64,000 bases of DNA, taken from Enchytraeus crypticus. Taxonomy: Eukaryota > Annelida > Clitellata > Enchytraeida > Enchytraeidae. How positions within the stretch are numbered: the first letter of the stretch is position 1; every line of letters begins with the position of its first letter. Positions 19,993 to 32,410 of this stretch are shown piece by piece. The translations under genes and the position numbers were made by a program. Below the pieces are notes generated by a model. The model was not told the origin of the DNA, did not search any database, and was given only the letters and a program-made list of their open reading frames with translations. Location: assembly GCA_905160935.1 (NCBI GenBank), contig CAJHZI010000451.1, positions 111,001-175,000 of the forward strand, given 5' to 3'.

Positions 19993-20544
19993 GTCATCAC
20001 TTCGAGGAGAGGGGGTTGTCATTTCCTCTCAGGGGGGAGAGAGACACAAAAGCCTCAAAATCGCTCAACTGCCCCCGTCTCAAGGAAATATTTATGCCCC
20101 TCTTAGAAAACGTTTTACGCAGGAAACAGTTATGTAGACCAAGGTAAATGGGCACAGGTACGCGAGCATAGACACACACACGAGCGGGACAGGCAGCGAT
20201 ACAAGGGATGAGAGTCTGCCAAGCATCTCTTGAAGAATGACAGATTACTGAGGCCAAGGGCTTCCGATAAATCAAGTTCGGTGTCGCCTGATGTTAGAAA
20301 TTTCTGCTGACTGAAGAATTCACTGAGTTCAGCATTATTTATCTTTTTCTTTCACTCACGTCGCACGCAGCTGTTTTCTGACAATGCTAACACCTTGATA
20401 TATCTGTATTCCTCAGTTCATCCGCTAAATTCCAGATGACGCATCATCATTATCCTAAGATCAGACAACGTATGTTAAAAATTCATTATTATTATCATTG
20501 ACATCTCTATTAAATCTAGGTTGAAACAATAGTAAAATTCTAAC

Positions 20545-20720
20545 TAATCTCTCTCTCTCTCTCTCTCTCTCTCTTAGTGCACTGCCTACTGGCAGGTCCA
20601 TGGTATATAATTCCTCTACTCTTCTCTGTCTTCCGCTGTCCTCTTCATTTACACATATGAGTGGGTCTTTAAATCATCTCACCTACTCAATCTCGGCCTG
20701 CCTCTGCCTTTTCTTCCTTC
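20545..20720 (+). mobile_element. Family A SINE-like copy
   Basis: (CT)n, TTAGTGCACTGCCTACTGGC, CATGGTATATAATTCC, TCTTCATTTACACATATGAG, GGGTCTTTAAATCATCTCAC. The best full-length copy. Confidence 0.75.
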
Positions 20721-20877
20721 CAGTCTACCTTCTATGACCTCTAACTAATAGCAGCACGGTATTAACAGAAACCGGTCTTCCAGAGTACACTTGAAGGATT
20801 TAACAATTTACTACAATTATATATGTGTCAGAGGCCAGCGGTAGGAGTGCTATGAAATCCAGTTACTGATGTTGCAT

Positions 20878-21345
20878 AAATCAATCCATCAATAAGAATT
20901 TAACGTTCCGGTTCCTTGCTATAAGCAATGACATCTCTTGCGGACTCTACACAAACAGGCGCCAAAGCACCACACGATGACGACTGAGTACACAGAGACC
21001 ACAAGAGAAAGAGAGATCAAAACAGTACAAGTCCAATATCCAAGGCAAGCGGGCCAAAATTTAGACCTATGGCAGAAAGAGAAGAGTTTTCAAGCTACGA
21101 AACCTCAAATTCAAAGACTTTCCCAAGAAGATAAAAAAAACGTCTCTCAACTAGAGCTGCTGCCAACGAATTACAAAAATAAAACATCAGTTTCTTGCAA
21201 AAACATTCTAACAATATAAGGTCAAAAAAAACCGAATCACAACAAAGTCTGCCACCGTGTGTATAGGAAACAACCTTACAACGCGCTAAAGAAACGAAGC
21301 GAGCAAAGAAGAAGAAGAAGAAGAAGCTAAGACGAGAAAGAAAAA
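20878..21345 (-). mobile_element. D-type LINE 3' part, longest copy
   Basis: Reversed 3' end (AATAAGAATTTAACGTTCC) followed by about 450 bp of element, including GGCGCCAAAGCACCACACGA and a region with GAAGAAGAAGAAGAAGAAGC. It shares about 230 bp with the copy at 9560. Confidence 0.72.
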
Positions 21346-21445
21346 AAAGAGGATAATGCGAGAAACTTCCAAGCCGTCATCTTTAATTTACACTCTCTTC
21401 ATTATATTCTATGTACTCACTTTCATCTTTAACTAACACATTCGT

Positions 21446-21712
<267 letters not shown>

Positions 21713-21731
21713 ATATAGAAATGGAACTTAC

Positions 21732-21791
21732 GGTTGCGGCCTTACGGCGACCATAACAGCAAATTCACCGCCCTCAGACGATCTTATCTTC
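21732..21791 (-). CDS. PDE8: PDE8 exon 4: receiver-like domain strand
   Basis: Short coding exon, 60 nt, acceptor aattttacacag, phase 2 in (AG|G, Arg), phase 2 out at CC|GTAAGT. It encodes KIRSSEGGEFAVMVAVRPQ, aligning with SIRSSKLSENTVIVGVVRR of vertebrate PDE8 (a beta4 strand in the receiver fold). Both splice sites are strong and exons 3 and 5 fit the phase. Confidence 0.92.
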
Positions 21792-22048
21792 CTGTGTAAA
21801 ATTATTCATTTGCATTTCAATGTTACAATACACCGTATATACATGTATGTGATGTTGCATATCTTTACTATTATTTTTACTTATCTTCTGCGATATTTAC
21901 AAGTAATAGTCAACTAGATAGCAGAAAATCTGTAAATAGCAAACAGAAGACTAATTAAGCCTAAGCTGGTAAACAAATAGTGTAGAATAGGACGTTCAAA
22001 ACTCAGGAAAGGCAGCAGATAGTGAGATACAGATAAATAGATTGATTG

Positions 22049-22085
<37 letters not shown>

Positions 22086-22271
22086 AAGAAAGAGAGAGAG
22101 AGAGAGAGAAAGAGAGAAATAGTGAGAGAGTTTATAGACGAAAAAGAGAAAACGTAAACAGCCCGGAATTCATAAAGCTAATGCCTAACATATGTTTTTT
22201 AAACTTACGATAAAGGTCTAGAGCAATAAACAGATAAGACAGCAGACTTATTAGCAGTGATGCATATCAAC

Positions 22272-22355
22272 TGTAAAGCCGTTTAGTGCAGCGGTTAATG
22301 CACTCTTACTGTATGACATTGGTTCAGGGTTCTAATCTAGATTCAGCCCATTAAT
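22272..22355 (+). mobile_element. tRNA-like SINE head, family unassigned
   Basis: GCCGTTTAGTGCAGCGGTTA looks like an A-box region and CAGGGTTCTAATCTAG like a degenerate B box. No full tRNA fold is evident, so this is more likely a SINE relic than a tRNA gene. Confidence 0.4.
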
Positions 22356-22496
22356 TGTATATATCACAACAGTTCAGTTGGTAAAAAAAGGCTGCTAATA
22401 GAGCTCTTGACGCTAGAGTAGAGATACAATTAGAGTCTATATGATGATCAGCAAGTAAAATCTCGAACATTTGAATAGAATCCGGCAGAAAAGTTT

Positions 22497-22735
22497 GTTA
22501 AATTAATTAATTAGTTTGTTAAATTGTTGATTAATTGATTGATTAACTGATTGACTGACTGATTGATTTATTGATTAATCGATTGACTGATTGATTGATT
22601 AACTTATTGATTGGTTGATTGATTGATTAATTGATTTATTAACTTATTGATTGGTTGATTGATTGATTAATTGATTGATTAATTGATTGATTGACTAACT
22701 GACTGATTAATTGATTGATTGATTGATTGATTGAT
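22497..22735. repeat. (GATT)n array
   Basis: TTGATTGATTGATTAACTGA-like tandem tetramers with ACTGACT variants. It may be an expanded D-LINE tail. Confidence 0.93.
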
Positions 22736-23152
22736 AAGCTGATGATCTGATAGGATGACCACCTGATCGACTGTTGTTTGATATCATATTTTAGCTAGGA
22801 ACGGCCCTGATACGATACTTCGATAAGAAAACAGAAAAGGAACAGACAATGAATTAAGACAATGCCGACGGCTGTTCCAACTACCAAAAGGTCATCAGTG
22901 ACCAGCCTTATAACCATGAATACCACTCATCAGTCAGAATCCTAACCGACGAGGTCACTTACTAAGCCAAATTGAATGCCATTTGTGATCTTTATTCACC
23001 GAGATATGTGGCAGGAAGAACAGAAAAAGAAATGAGAAACAATAACGAAAAAAACAGAAAATATGGATCAACCTTACATGAAGTAAGTTCAACTAAAACT
23101 CTTCTCTTACAAAAGGATTAACTAATAACTGATGAAAACAACGGAAACGTAC

Positions 23153-23352
23153 CTGCAGAGATCGTCTGGGTGTATATTCTTCTTCTCGACGCCAGGTCGG
23201 GTGTCGACGATGATGATGGTGAACCTCTGAGACTTGACGGCATGAAGGGCCTCAGCGTCAGTGGTGGCTGTCAGGCAGTCCGTGCCTCTAGAAGTGGCTG
23301 CCTTGCAGAAGGCATCGCACTGGGGCGTCTTGTTGGGAAATACGAGTAGAAT
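23153..23352 (-). CDS. PDE8: PDE8 exon 3: receiver-like (REC) domain
   Basis: Coding exon, 200 nt, acceptor gcgctgacag, phase 0 in, phase 2 out at AG|GTACGT. About residues 116-182. ILLVFPNKTPQCDAFCKAAT aligns with VLLVFTKEDNQCNGFCRACE, and FTIIIVDTRPG with HDIIIIDHRNP. This is the CheY-like receiver domain peculiar to PDE8. The Asp after IIIV sits at the receiver phospho-acceptor position, but the acidic pair expected after the first strand is absent, so phosphotransfer is unlikely. The exon is more GC-rich than its surroundings. Confidence 0.95.
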
Positions 23353-23394
23353 CTGTCAGCGCATTGGACAGGATTTAAAATAGCAATACAACTG

Positions 23395-23565
23395 ATAGGC
23401 TCTCTCTCTCTCTCTCTCTTAGTGCACAGCCTACCCGCAGATCCATTGTATATAACGCCTCCACTCTTTTCTGTCTTTCGCTTCCCCTTTCATTTCTATA
23501 TATGTGTGGGTCTTTAAACCAACTAACATACCTAATCTCGGCCACCTCTATTAATAGACCTTCAT
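23395..23565 (+). mobile_element. Family A SINE-like copy
   Basis: (CT)n, TTAGTGCACAGCCTACCCGC, TGTATATAACGCCTCCACTC, GTGGGTCTTTAAACCAACTA. Confidence 0.72.
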
Positions 23566-24237
23566 CCTTAGAATGTGTTCTATCAAACTCTTCTTCCTAA
23601 ATCCTTCTGAATATGCCTTCTACAGGCATATTCAGAATATTGTGGAATATTATAATATTGTCCCTAACATAATCCTTGGATGAGGTAACGGAAGTGAAAT
23701 CTTTATTATAATCATAGTGATAAAATTAGGAAAATAATGAAGCGTTTGTAAAACATATTTTTGTTAAATGATATGAGTTGCTAGACTATATCATCATATT
23801 CATCGTTCTAGATCTCGTAAAGTTGTAATTTCCACCCAATGAGTGTGGCTGCTGCAGAATATTTCAAAGTTAGTAACACTTTTCAAAATCTTATAAAAGT
23901 CTTTCATAGCCGAGATGAATGGGCGGCCTGACCGTCGATCTACTAACATATATCACCTGTGTGCTTCACCACTTGGCTTCCATCTGCTCTCCATCTGGCA
24001 CTGAGAGGAAAGAGGAAAACATCAGCGCTCTGAACAGGAAGGTCAGCAGGAAGGTCATCAGGAAGGTCATCAGGAAGGTCATCAGGAAGGTCAGCAGGAC
24101 TCAAGTAGGACTGAGTCTCGAAGGACACGGAAGTGGGGACTGATTCTGACGTGAATCAATTTTGATGTCTACTGACTGGCCGAGAAGCTGAGATCTTTGG
24201 GGCAAATGTGAGCAGCACTTTCATAAGATGAGGCAGC

Positions 24238-24432
24238 TGCGGCAGAGTGATCTATGAGGCAGTAGATGAGCCAGCAGCTGGAGCAGCAACTGAGGCAGCA
24301 ACTTGGACAGCAATTGAAGCAGCAACTGAGGCAGCAACTGAGGCAACAACTGAGGCAGCAACTGAGGCAGAAGAGGCAGCAACTGAGACAGCAACTGAGG
24401 CAGCAACTGAGGCAGCATCAGAGGCAGCAGAG
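24238..24432. repeat. GAGGCAGCAACT array
   Basis: 12-bp GAGGCAGCAACT units with internal variants. The long open frames on both strands (Gln/Leu, Ala/Thr/Glu-rich) are artefacts of it. Confidence 0.9.
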
Positions 24433-25279
24433 TAATGCAGAGCATCAGCTCATAAGTATCGGAAGATTATTTGCTTTCAAAAAATTAATAAGAATATTAT
24501 AAACATTCGCTTTCAGTGTTCAGCCTAACTGCAGGGCCATGATATACAGATATTAGGCCTACTGCAATTTCTACCATCACATTTCCTTTTCATCCATTCA
24601 TTCGCCTGTGTTATTGAATTATCCACCAATCCTTGCCTCGATATGCCTCTTACCCATTCATCTCGCATTCATTCTTATAAATTATCTCTTTCAATAAGCC
24701 ATTCCACCTCATTAAGTCCAGTTACAGTTCTTCTATCTCATATTACATTATTTCAATCAATCAATCAATAAGAATTTTAACGTCCAGTTCTTCGACATAC
24801 GGCAATGGCAGGGACGTCGTATATTTCCTGTGAAATATACGATGTCGTAAAACTTCCACCAGGCACTGGTCGAGTTCGATTCAACTTTTAAATCATAAAC
24901 AACTGGACTTGATCCGGTTCTGAATTGTAGTTGGGACAGGCTGAGGGATGGATTAGGGGGGACTAGGGGGATTCGGATCAGAGGGAGACAGGAAGTGGAC
25001 CTGATGACGGGGCGGGCAGGATAAGACGTCGGAGCGGGGAAGTGGATAGCGGTTCCATGTGTAGCTGTATATAAGACGTCGAGGTGTGAGGGAGTAAAAA
25101 ACTGGATGAGAGTAAGTAGCGTTCTTGCATGACAAGCATGAGGTAATAGGTTCTAACGCCGACAGGACACTCTTTGATAGTAAATATCACTTATAAAGAT
25201 ACAGGAGTTCATTACTTAAGTAATTAATTTAAATTAAATTAAACTAAATAGTTAATTAATTAAGCGAGATTTTGCTTTT

Positions 25280-25592
25280 AGACATTGGGAGGTAAATATA
25301 GGGAGTCCAGTTAGGCAGGGGGAGGATGTGTGAGATCAGGCTAGGCAGGGAGGGGAGGATGTGTAGATCAGGCTAAGCAGGGGGAGGATGTGTGAGATCA
25401 GGCTAGGCAAGGGGAGGATGTGTGAGATCAGGCTATGCAGGGGGAGGATGTATGAGATCAGGCTATGCAGGGGGAGGATGTGTGAGATCAGGCTAGGCAA
25501 GGGGAGGATGTGTGAGATCAGGCTATGCAGGGGGAGGATGTATGAGATCAGGCTATGCAGGGGGAGGATGTGTGAGATCAGGCTAGGCACGG
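25280..25592. repeat. 30-bp minisatellite, highly uniform
   Basis: About ten copies of GGGGGAGGATGTGTGAGATC + AGGCTATGCA. Copies are nearly identical and alternate in pairs (TAGGCAA/TATGCAG), which indicates recent higher-order expansion. Confidence 0.95.
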
Positions 25593-25935
25593 GGGAAGGG
25601 GGCAGTGTCAGAACCTGCTGGACGACGGCGTAGACCTGGAGAGTGTAATCACGTGACCAGCCTTACTGGACGTGACAAGAATGTGACAGGAGTGTGACAA
25701 GAATGAGCGCAACTATGTGTCACTGCGCGTGTCACATGTGTGTATGTACACGTGTAATGTTGTGGAAGACCTGACTTGAAGTAGCTGGAATGTGTATATA
25801 TGTGCATAATTGTGTGAATAATGATGTGTGTGTGTGTTACTTAATGTTTTTATAAGACAGAGTATAATTACGTGATCAACCTCACTGAATGCGACAGAAC
25901 ACTGCTCCATGAGCTCAAGTATATGTGCTTCGCTC

Positions 25936-25966
<31 letters not shown>

Positions 25967-27081
25967 GTGCGTGTGTGTGTGTGTGTTTGCGTGCGTGAGT
26001 GTGCGTGTATATGTGTGTGTGCTACACAGTGTTTGCATGCGTTACACTAAGGCTGTACGTATCAACGACTATTTTCCACAAAGTTAATAAATGCAGAATT
26101 ATTATCGACGTTGTCATGAATGAATATTGATGGCAGTTTTACGCTATCAAACAGCAAAACTTGTTACAGTAGCCATGCCATAAACAGAAGAGTAGCTACC
26201 ATCACTATACAATATTGCTCGATAATATCACGGACGGTATTAGTACATTAACGACCAGAGCGGTAGATATGACAGCCGCTGTCGCATGATTGGATGATTA
26301 GCCAGGTACGTTAAGTATAGATTAGCAGAGCTGAGAGCTTTCATATGATCGAATGCATTACATCGTCTACCTCAATATTATCATTAGCATCATTCATCAT
26401 CATCATAATCACCATCATCATAGTTAAAGAGAATAAATCACCATTTCTACACTGGTGGCGTGGGAAGCAATGCGATGCAAAAATAGATATTTTAAAGTAT
26501 GCTAAAATGCAATAGAAGAACCGGGACTAAATTAGCAGTAGATTATACGCGATGTTGCCGATATTGTAGACATCTAACCTGCATATCTGTCGGCATATGT
26601 ACATATGTGTCACACATGTGTACGAATACATCTGCGCATAATTTTATGTATTCGTACACATGTGCGAATATATATGCTCATATGCAGACAGATATGCACG
26701 TTAGATGGACATCAATCGATAAATAATCTTCAATCAATCGGCAATCAGAAATCAATCGGCAATCAGAAATCAATCGGCAATCAGAAATCAATCGGTACAC
26801 TTTTACATGACGTCAATTATACTGGAAGATTCCTTGCACGCGTTTTAATCTATCCACGCGTATCTGAATAATATAAGTGGATAATCTACAATCTTGATTT
26901 CTTTAACTCATCCTGTTGTTTTTAATTTTGTCCCTTGTACTCGGCAGTAATTTTGTAATCACTAATGACTGCATTTAAGTAGAACTTTATCCTCGAATAA
27001 AGACAATGCCAGAGAGAGAAAGAGAGAGAGAGAGAGAGATTGAGAAAGAGAGAGAGAGAAAGAGAGAGAGAAAGAGAGAGT

Positions 27082-27131
<50 letters not shown>

Positions 27132-27776
27132 AACGAAAGACAGAGAGAGGCAGAGAGAAAGATAAGGCAAGCCAGAGGTGAGAAGGAGAGATATAGAGAG
27201 ATACAAAAGGACAGAAGGAGCAGTAAAGTTAGTGAAATAGTGAGAGAGAGATAAATATATAGAGAGAGAAACTCTTAAAACAAGACACTGATTACAGGAT
27301 TCAGAGTAGCTCTCGAGTCCAGTGCTCCTGGAATCCTGCTCTTCTTCAATCCTGCTCTTCTTCAATCCTGCTCTTCTTGAACCCTGCTCTCCTTCAATCC
27401 TGCTCTCAACCACTAATCATCGCCCAGCACTCTGCACATCTGACGTGCCAAAATGATCCATGCTAGCATTCTAACTCTGAATTTTATTGCTCGAAAGAAT
27501 ATTAGTGACGGTTGGCAATAAGTCGGCAATCTATTGAATCATAATCATTATCATCTTCTCTTAAAGTTTAGAATCTTCTATTAATATGCATATAATATTT
27601 CAATGCCGTATAGTTCAGACTATTCATTATCTTCTGCGGTCAATTCTCATTTCCTGCTACAAACGTATAAATTATTATTCCAAAAATTGTTTTAAAATTT
27701 TAATAATGAATTTACATTTGTGAAATACATAACAAGGCTCCGCTTTAAAAAAGTATTATACTGTAATTATACATAC

Positions 27777-27845
27777 CGACATTTTTGGTGGTTCAATCCG
27801 CATGGCGTTCAAATGAATCCGGACGTCTTTAGGCGACGACGGAGA
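27777..27845 (-). CDS. PDE8: PDE8 exon 2: lead-in to receiver-like domain
   Basis: Short coding exon, 69 nt, acceptor gtttatttgcag, phase 0 both sides, donor TCG|GTATGT. It encodes SPSSPKDVRIHLNAMRIEPP then KMS. MRIEPPKMS|ILLVF matches the family's MRFHQDQLQ|VLLVF. Splice sites are strong. Confidence 0.9.
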
Positions 27846-28522
27846 CTGCAAATAAACACAACGCAAAACACCATTTTAATCGGTTATTAATTACTTTATT
27901 AATTACCTTAGTAATGAATCTGTAATAATTCTACTATAAGCAACTTTATATAAGCAACATTTGTTACTTACTGTTACCTTAATCTTTGTGACGGTAGCTT
28001 TAGTGTGTCGAGTCGTTTTGAACATAAGCCTTGTGCTTCTGAACCTTGACGTTAAACACACTACAATCTACCTAATCTGTATTAATCCTAAATCTTAATT
28101 CTCGGAGTCATCTTTAGAAAAACCAAACAATCTGCCAATCAGTCATTGCCAATCAAATAATCTGCCTGCTCAAGATGTTCAGAGGTGAAAGCTGGGGAGC
28201 CCAGAGGAACATTCTTGTGCGGCTGTGCAAGTCATGTATCTAACAGCTTAACTGAGAATTCAGAGGCTGATTATCCTGACTATTTGGACTCCTTATCCGT
28301 TAAAAGAAAATATTCATTTGAGAGGCAAGACTCATTGGCATGAATCAAGTTTAGGAATTATTTTAAAGATTTATTGTCATAACTATTATTAACGATATTT
28401 GAGCAGGGATTGCTTTTGGTACTCCAGTTATTTCCTTTCTTTATTTCCTTTATGTGATTTTTGTTGTGTTTGATTTCTATTGTATGTGATTCTTACTGCC
28501 TTGAAGTTGGTGAAATAAAGAT

Positions 28523-28526
<4 letters not shown>

Positions 28527-28595
<69 letters not shown>
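28527..28595. repeat. (TA)n microsatellite
   Basis: Uninterrupted TA dinucleotides for almost 70 bp. Confidence 0.95.
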
Positions 28596-28598
<3 letters not shown>

Positions 28599-28764
28599 GC
28601 CGGTGCTTGGAGACTGAGCCACAGTTTTTAATGACAAAGGCAAGAGTATCTCGAAGCTTCTATAGAGCTGGCAGAAAGAAGATCCTTCGGAGTCGCCCTG
28701 AGGTTGAGATGAGAACACCAGTGGCTCACATCTATGAGATGGGAATAGATCCAAGCAATTGGTG

Positions 28765-28925
28765 AACTTTATTTCACTTTACCACACTTCCCCGTGTTTA
28801 TTCCGGGTGTGGTTGGGACCACTGCCGCACTGCAGAATAGGACAACCACAAACAAGCTGTTCGTAAGAGGCGACTAAGGCAGGAGTTGAGGAAGGTAGAG
28901 TGGACCCACCTCACTATGAAATATT
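28765..28925 (+). mobile_element. R-type (RTE-like) element, 5' region
   Basis: TTCCCCGTGTTTATTCCGGG, GGACCACTGCCGCACTGCAG, TAAGAGGCGACTAAGGCAGG, TGAGGAAGGTAGAGTGGACC. Similar to 47.65-47.88 kb. The GAGGAAGG..CCCACCTC segment also precedes the endonuclease start at 9.4 kb. Confidence 0.65.
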
Positions 28926-28954
28926 TCTCCAGGATTAAATGGCAGTTAATCCAT

Positions 28955-29165
28955 TACAAAACTGAGGAAGGCAACGGAAAACCATCTCAGAAGCCATATT
29001 ATTCCCAAGCTATACGCTACATTAAGGTGTGGATAAGGCATAGCCATTTGTGAAGAGATTCAGTGGTTAATCGATTGTGTGCTGTTTATGAAGCGTGAAA
29101 AGCAGCGTATGGGTAGGAATATTTACCTTGGAACTGCCGCTTGGCACTAGAGAGAGAGAGAGAGA
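28955..29165 (-). mobile_element. S3 SINE copy
   Basis: Reversed: ACTGAGGAAGGCAACGGAAA, ACCATCTCAGAAGCCATATT, GTGTGGATAAGGCATAGCC, TGCCGCTTGGCACTAG, then (GA)n. Confidence 0.75.
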
Positions 29166-29364
29166 CACTTAACAAAGAGAATAATGAAGGAGAAATCCTA
29201 CAATTAGAATTTTCTTGTATCAGAGTGATAAGAAGTGTCATAAATGTTGAACATATCAATTTTAGAATTTAAAAAAAGTCCCTTACGCTCTACGATTTGA
29301 TTTAATCCCAAAACAAAATGATAGGAAGCGGGTTTTACACTGACGTTAAGCAACTTTATTACAT

Positions 29365-29640
29365 GACACAAAGTTCCCCGTGGTGTGTCCAGGTTGCTTT
29401 AAGAATACATTAACCATGTACTGCCCGTGTCGTAAAAGGCGAGATAAAAGTAGGATTCATACCAACGTCAGTAAGGGCATTCGGTTGGTGAGCGGCTAAA
29501 GGCTCCAAAATTGCTACAAAAATTTAAATGAATGAATTGGTATGGGAATACTGTGATTGATGTGAGACAAAGACGATTGGAGAAGGCTTATTCGTATACC
29601 GACCCCGGTTAAACTGGGATTCTAGAAAAAATGATGATCA
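29365..29640 (+). mobile_element. R-type element fragment with 3' end
   Basis: GTTCCCCGTGGTGTGTCCAG, CATTCGGTTGGTGAGCGGCT, CTCCAAAATTGCTAC, then CCGACCCCGGTTAAACTGGG and ATGATGATC. It ends about 45 bp beyond the candidate exon 1b donor. Confidence 0.65.
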
Positions 29641-29685
29641 CAGGACACATTGATAAGAAGTGGGTTATACTCTATTCCATCATAC

Positions 29686-30117
29686 CTTACAAGGGTTGTC
29701 GACACTAAGACGTATCTCAAAGTTGGACAACTTCTTACTACAAGAAATTGTAGAAACTTCTGCAGACAACACCGAAGAACCCGTCCCTTTCTTCGGCGAC
29801 GTTTTGAGCATCAAAGAGGCCTCAGAGACGTCCGGGGACTTGAAGGAGGATTTTGACCCCCCATAAGAAACTTTATGTGCAGAAGATTGACGGGATTTAT
29901 TTTTAGCTAGAGTTTCAGATGTTTTAGATGAGAATGAAGACTTGTTTCTATCTTCAGATTTCCTGGATTCTGAGCCGGACTTAGTCCATTTTCCGATTTT
30001 ATTATTTTCTGGGCACTCCACTTGCTGCTTATTAACCTTAACGACCTCGTGCGAACCTTTATTAGGTTTGGATAACTCTTGTGTTTTTGCAGCCATGGAA
30101 ATGCGAGACTTTGGCCA
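29686..30117 (-). CDS. PDE8: Candidate extra PDE8 exon 1b, Ser/Lys-rich
   Basis: 432 nt, open, strong donor TGTAAG|GTATGA, phase 0 at both ends, so it fits between exons 1 and 2 without changing frame. From the acceptor ctaaccag it reads WPKSRIS then an in-frame Met (ATG at 30096), MAAKTQELSKPNKG. The 144 residues are rich in Ser and Lys with no hydrophobic core, so probably disordered. The acceptor has a poor pyrimidine tract. It may therefore be an alternative first exon starting at that Met, which would lack the MGC lipidation signal, rather than a cassette. I know no family counterpart. Confidence 0.5.
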
Positions 30118-31242
30118 CTGGTTAGTATTAAAATTATTAATGGCAATAACTCAATTAAAACCAATATAGAAATCGATCGAACAATTGTTTAGAGTATCAT
30201 CTCATAAATCAATTAATTAGCTCATTATGTTTAGAAGCCGACTAGTCAAGATCAAGAATTTATCCAGAAATCAGTTCCTTTCAAAATCAATCAATCTAGA
30301 TTTTAAAAAGGTTATTTAATCCGGATTTTTGATTAAAGATTCATCTTTAATTGACGAATTAATAATAATAATAATATTTATCCGCTCTATTCTAAATGCC
30401 ACAGTAGCGCTGAATGGATGGTGAAGGTCAAAAATATGTTTATACGTTTATGTTTGGTACACCTTTAAGCACCTATTGTATGATTTACATTCAATGGTAT
30501 TGGTTATACTCCTTTTGTATTAACTTGTGGCCGATTGTATGTCTGTTGTTGATCGTTTGAAATTAAACATAGTTCTCTCTCTATACATGTACATTGAAAG
30601 CAATATTTAGCGCATTAAATTGACAGTGGTTTGTGAAACTTTGTGGTTTCAGAGGAGCATTTAGGTCATCGAGCAGGTTATCTACAGCTTAACATATCAC
30701 ACGTAAATGTTAATCCAAATGAAATCTAGAGCAGATTATGATCTATGACATTCATAGACTTTGAGAGAGAAGACTTAGAAAATGTTCTAAAATCAAGTAA
30801 AAGCCATCGAAAGGCTGAGCTTATTAACTAATTTCATTATTTCACCAATACTGACAAAATCACAAAGTGCTACCTAATTATGCATATGAACTTGCGCAGA
30901 ATAACAGCAACTAGTCTAGTATTCGGCAAATATACGTGCGCTTGAATAATACGGTACAATATAATAAGTTATCGTTAACGAAAAGCTAAAAGTTAACGAA
31001 TTTACTAACGAAACTAAATAATAAGCTGCAGCCTTTACACTAAATATAGCCTGACAACATTTTCACTTAAACAACTTGACTCGCTCTATATCGGCTAATT
31101 TGCATTCAATGATTCGAACCCCTTAACGAGGCTCTAATAGTCGATAGATCAATGATTGTGATTGATTCGACTGATCGATTTGCCAATTGATTTTAGTGAA
31201 ACCTTCTCATAAAGATATCGATCCTCCTATAGTGACCCAGAT

Positions 31243-31506
31243 AGTAAAGTAAACAAGGTTAACACGCACTTTAGTGAAATGATCAACCATGTTTATATCT
31301 ATCACTTTTAATATCATATATTTAACCTAAATACGCAATTTAGTCTATTTTCCGTGTAACCAGTCTAGGGAATGTCCGCGATTTTACTCTCAGATAAGCG
31401 CGGCTGGGAATCGAACCCGCGAGAGTTCAATTCACCTCAAGGTCTGTCATTTACAAGTTATGACGTTACCTTTTGCCTCTAACTACTACGCAACTGAGCC
31501 ATTCAA
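31243..31506 (-). mobile_element. S1 SINE copy
   Basis: Reversed: AACACGCACTTTAGTGAAAT, TATCACTTTTAAT, AGCGCGGCTGGGAATCGAAC (B box) and ATGACGTTACC. Confidence 0.82.
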
Positions 31507-31894
31507 AGCCACAAACAAGATCACAAACCGATACTGTAGTTTCATAAAGATCTCGATCAGTTAGCGATTAATGCGCATAATCATATTACATTATAATATT
31601 ATATATTATATTATTATTGCTACTAGACTAGCAGCATGGCAACTAACGGCATTCATTGGCAGTTGTCAGTTGGCAAGCACACATGTAGAGCATGTCTATA
31701 CCTAATTATTTGATATTACAAAAAAATGGTGTCACTGCAAAGTCACCCATGCAGCAGGTTTTAATGATCCTTTACTAATAGTAGAATCACACTATCTAGA
31801 TAAAATGGTTCAACAAACTTACTAATGAAATAGTCATCCATTATGATATCTATCACTATTAATACCGAAACTAACAGGAGTGCGTTAATTACTG

Positions 31895-32115
31895 TCAAGA
31901 AATTTAATTTTAACAGCTGTTCCGGAGGTCCTAGGATCAATTCCCGGTAGAACTGATCAGAGAGTAAAATTTCTGATATTTAACAGGACTGAATAATTGG
32001 CTAAACATGGATGAATAGAAATAGCATGGATAATTGACTAAACTGCCTAATGGTTAAACGTGTGCTATTAAAAGTGATAGATATCATTCACAGATGACTA
32101 TTTACTAGAATGAGT
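31895..32115 (+). mobile_element. Diverged S1 SINE copy
   Basis: AGAACTGATCAGAGAGTAAA, AACTGCCTAATGGTTAAACG, TATTAAAAGTGATAGATATC, with a short internal duplication (ATGGATAATTGACTAAAC). The head has drifted (GGATCAATTCCCGG). Confidence 0.65.
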
Positions 32116-32410
32116 GTTAAACTTGATTTTAACTTCTTTTCATTATTGATTATGTCTAGACACAACACAAACAATAAAAACATAACGTCACGAGTAAAAA
32201 ATCTGCAACACAAACGAATGTCTTTACAAGATGCGCCTAAATAAGATATTGGCAACATTTAAATAAAATAAGAACCTACCAATCGTGATTTAAAAGAAGG
32301 TCTAATAATAATTACAATGGTAGAAATATGCGATATTTTGCTCACATCTGCTTCGTTAACTAAAGCTGTAGTTAAAACAAATTCTAAATCTAACGTAAGA
32401 TTTAATTCAA

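Larger units (their letters stand above)
21792..23152 (-). other. PDE8 intron 3
   Basis: Holds GATA/GA microsatellites (22019-22130), a tRNA-like SINE head (22272-22355) and a GATT array (22497-22735). No exon seen. Confidence 0.8.
23353..27776 (-). other. PDE8 intron 2
   Basis: Contains a family A SINE (23395-23565), 12-bp repeats (24020-24097), a CAG-rich array (24238-24432), a D-LINE end (24738-24830), a 30-bp minisatellite (25280-25592), a GT run (25930-26035), an 18-bp repeat (26727-26795), a GA run (27004-27130) and a 16-bp repeat (27330-27410). No exon identified. Confidence 0.8.

Noticed and set aside
25280-25592. CRISPR-like appearance of regular direct repeats
   Set aside because: Units are contiguous with no unique spacers, and the genome is eukaryotic.
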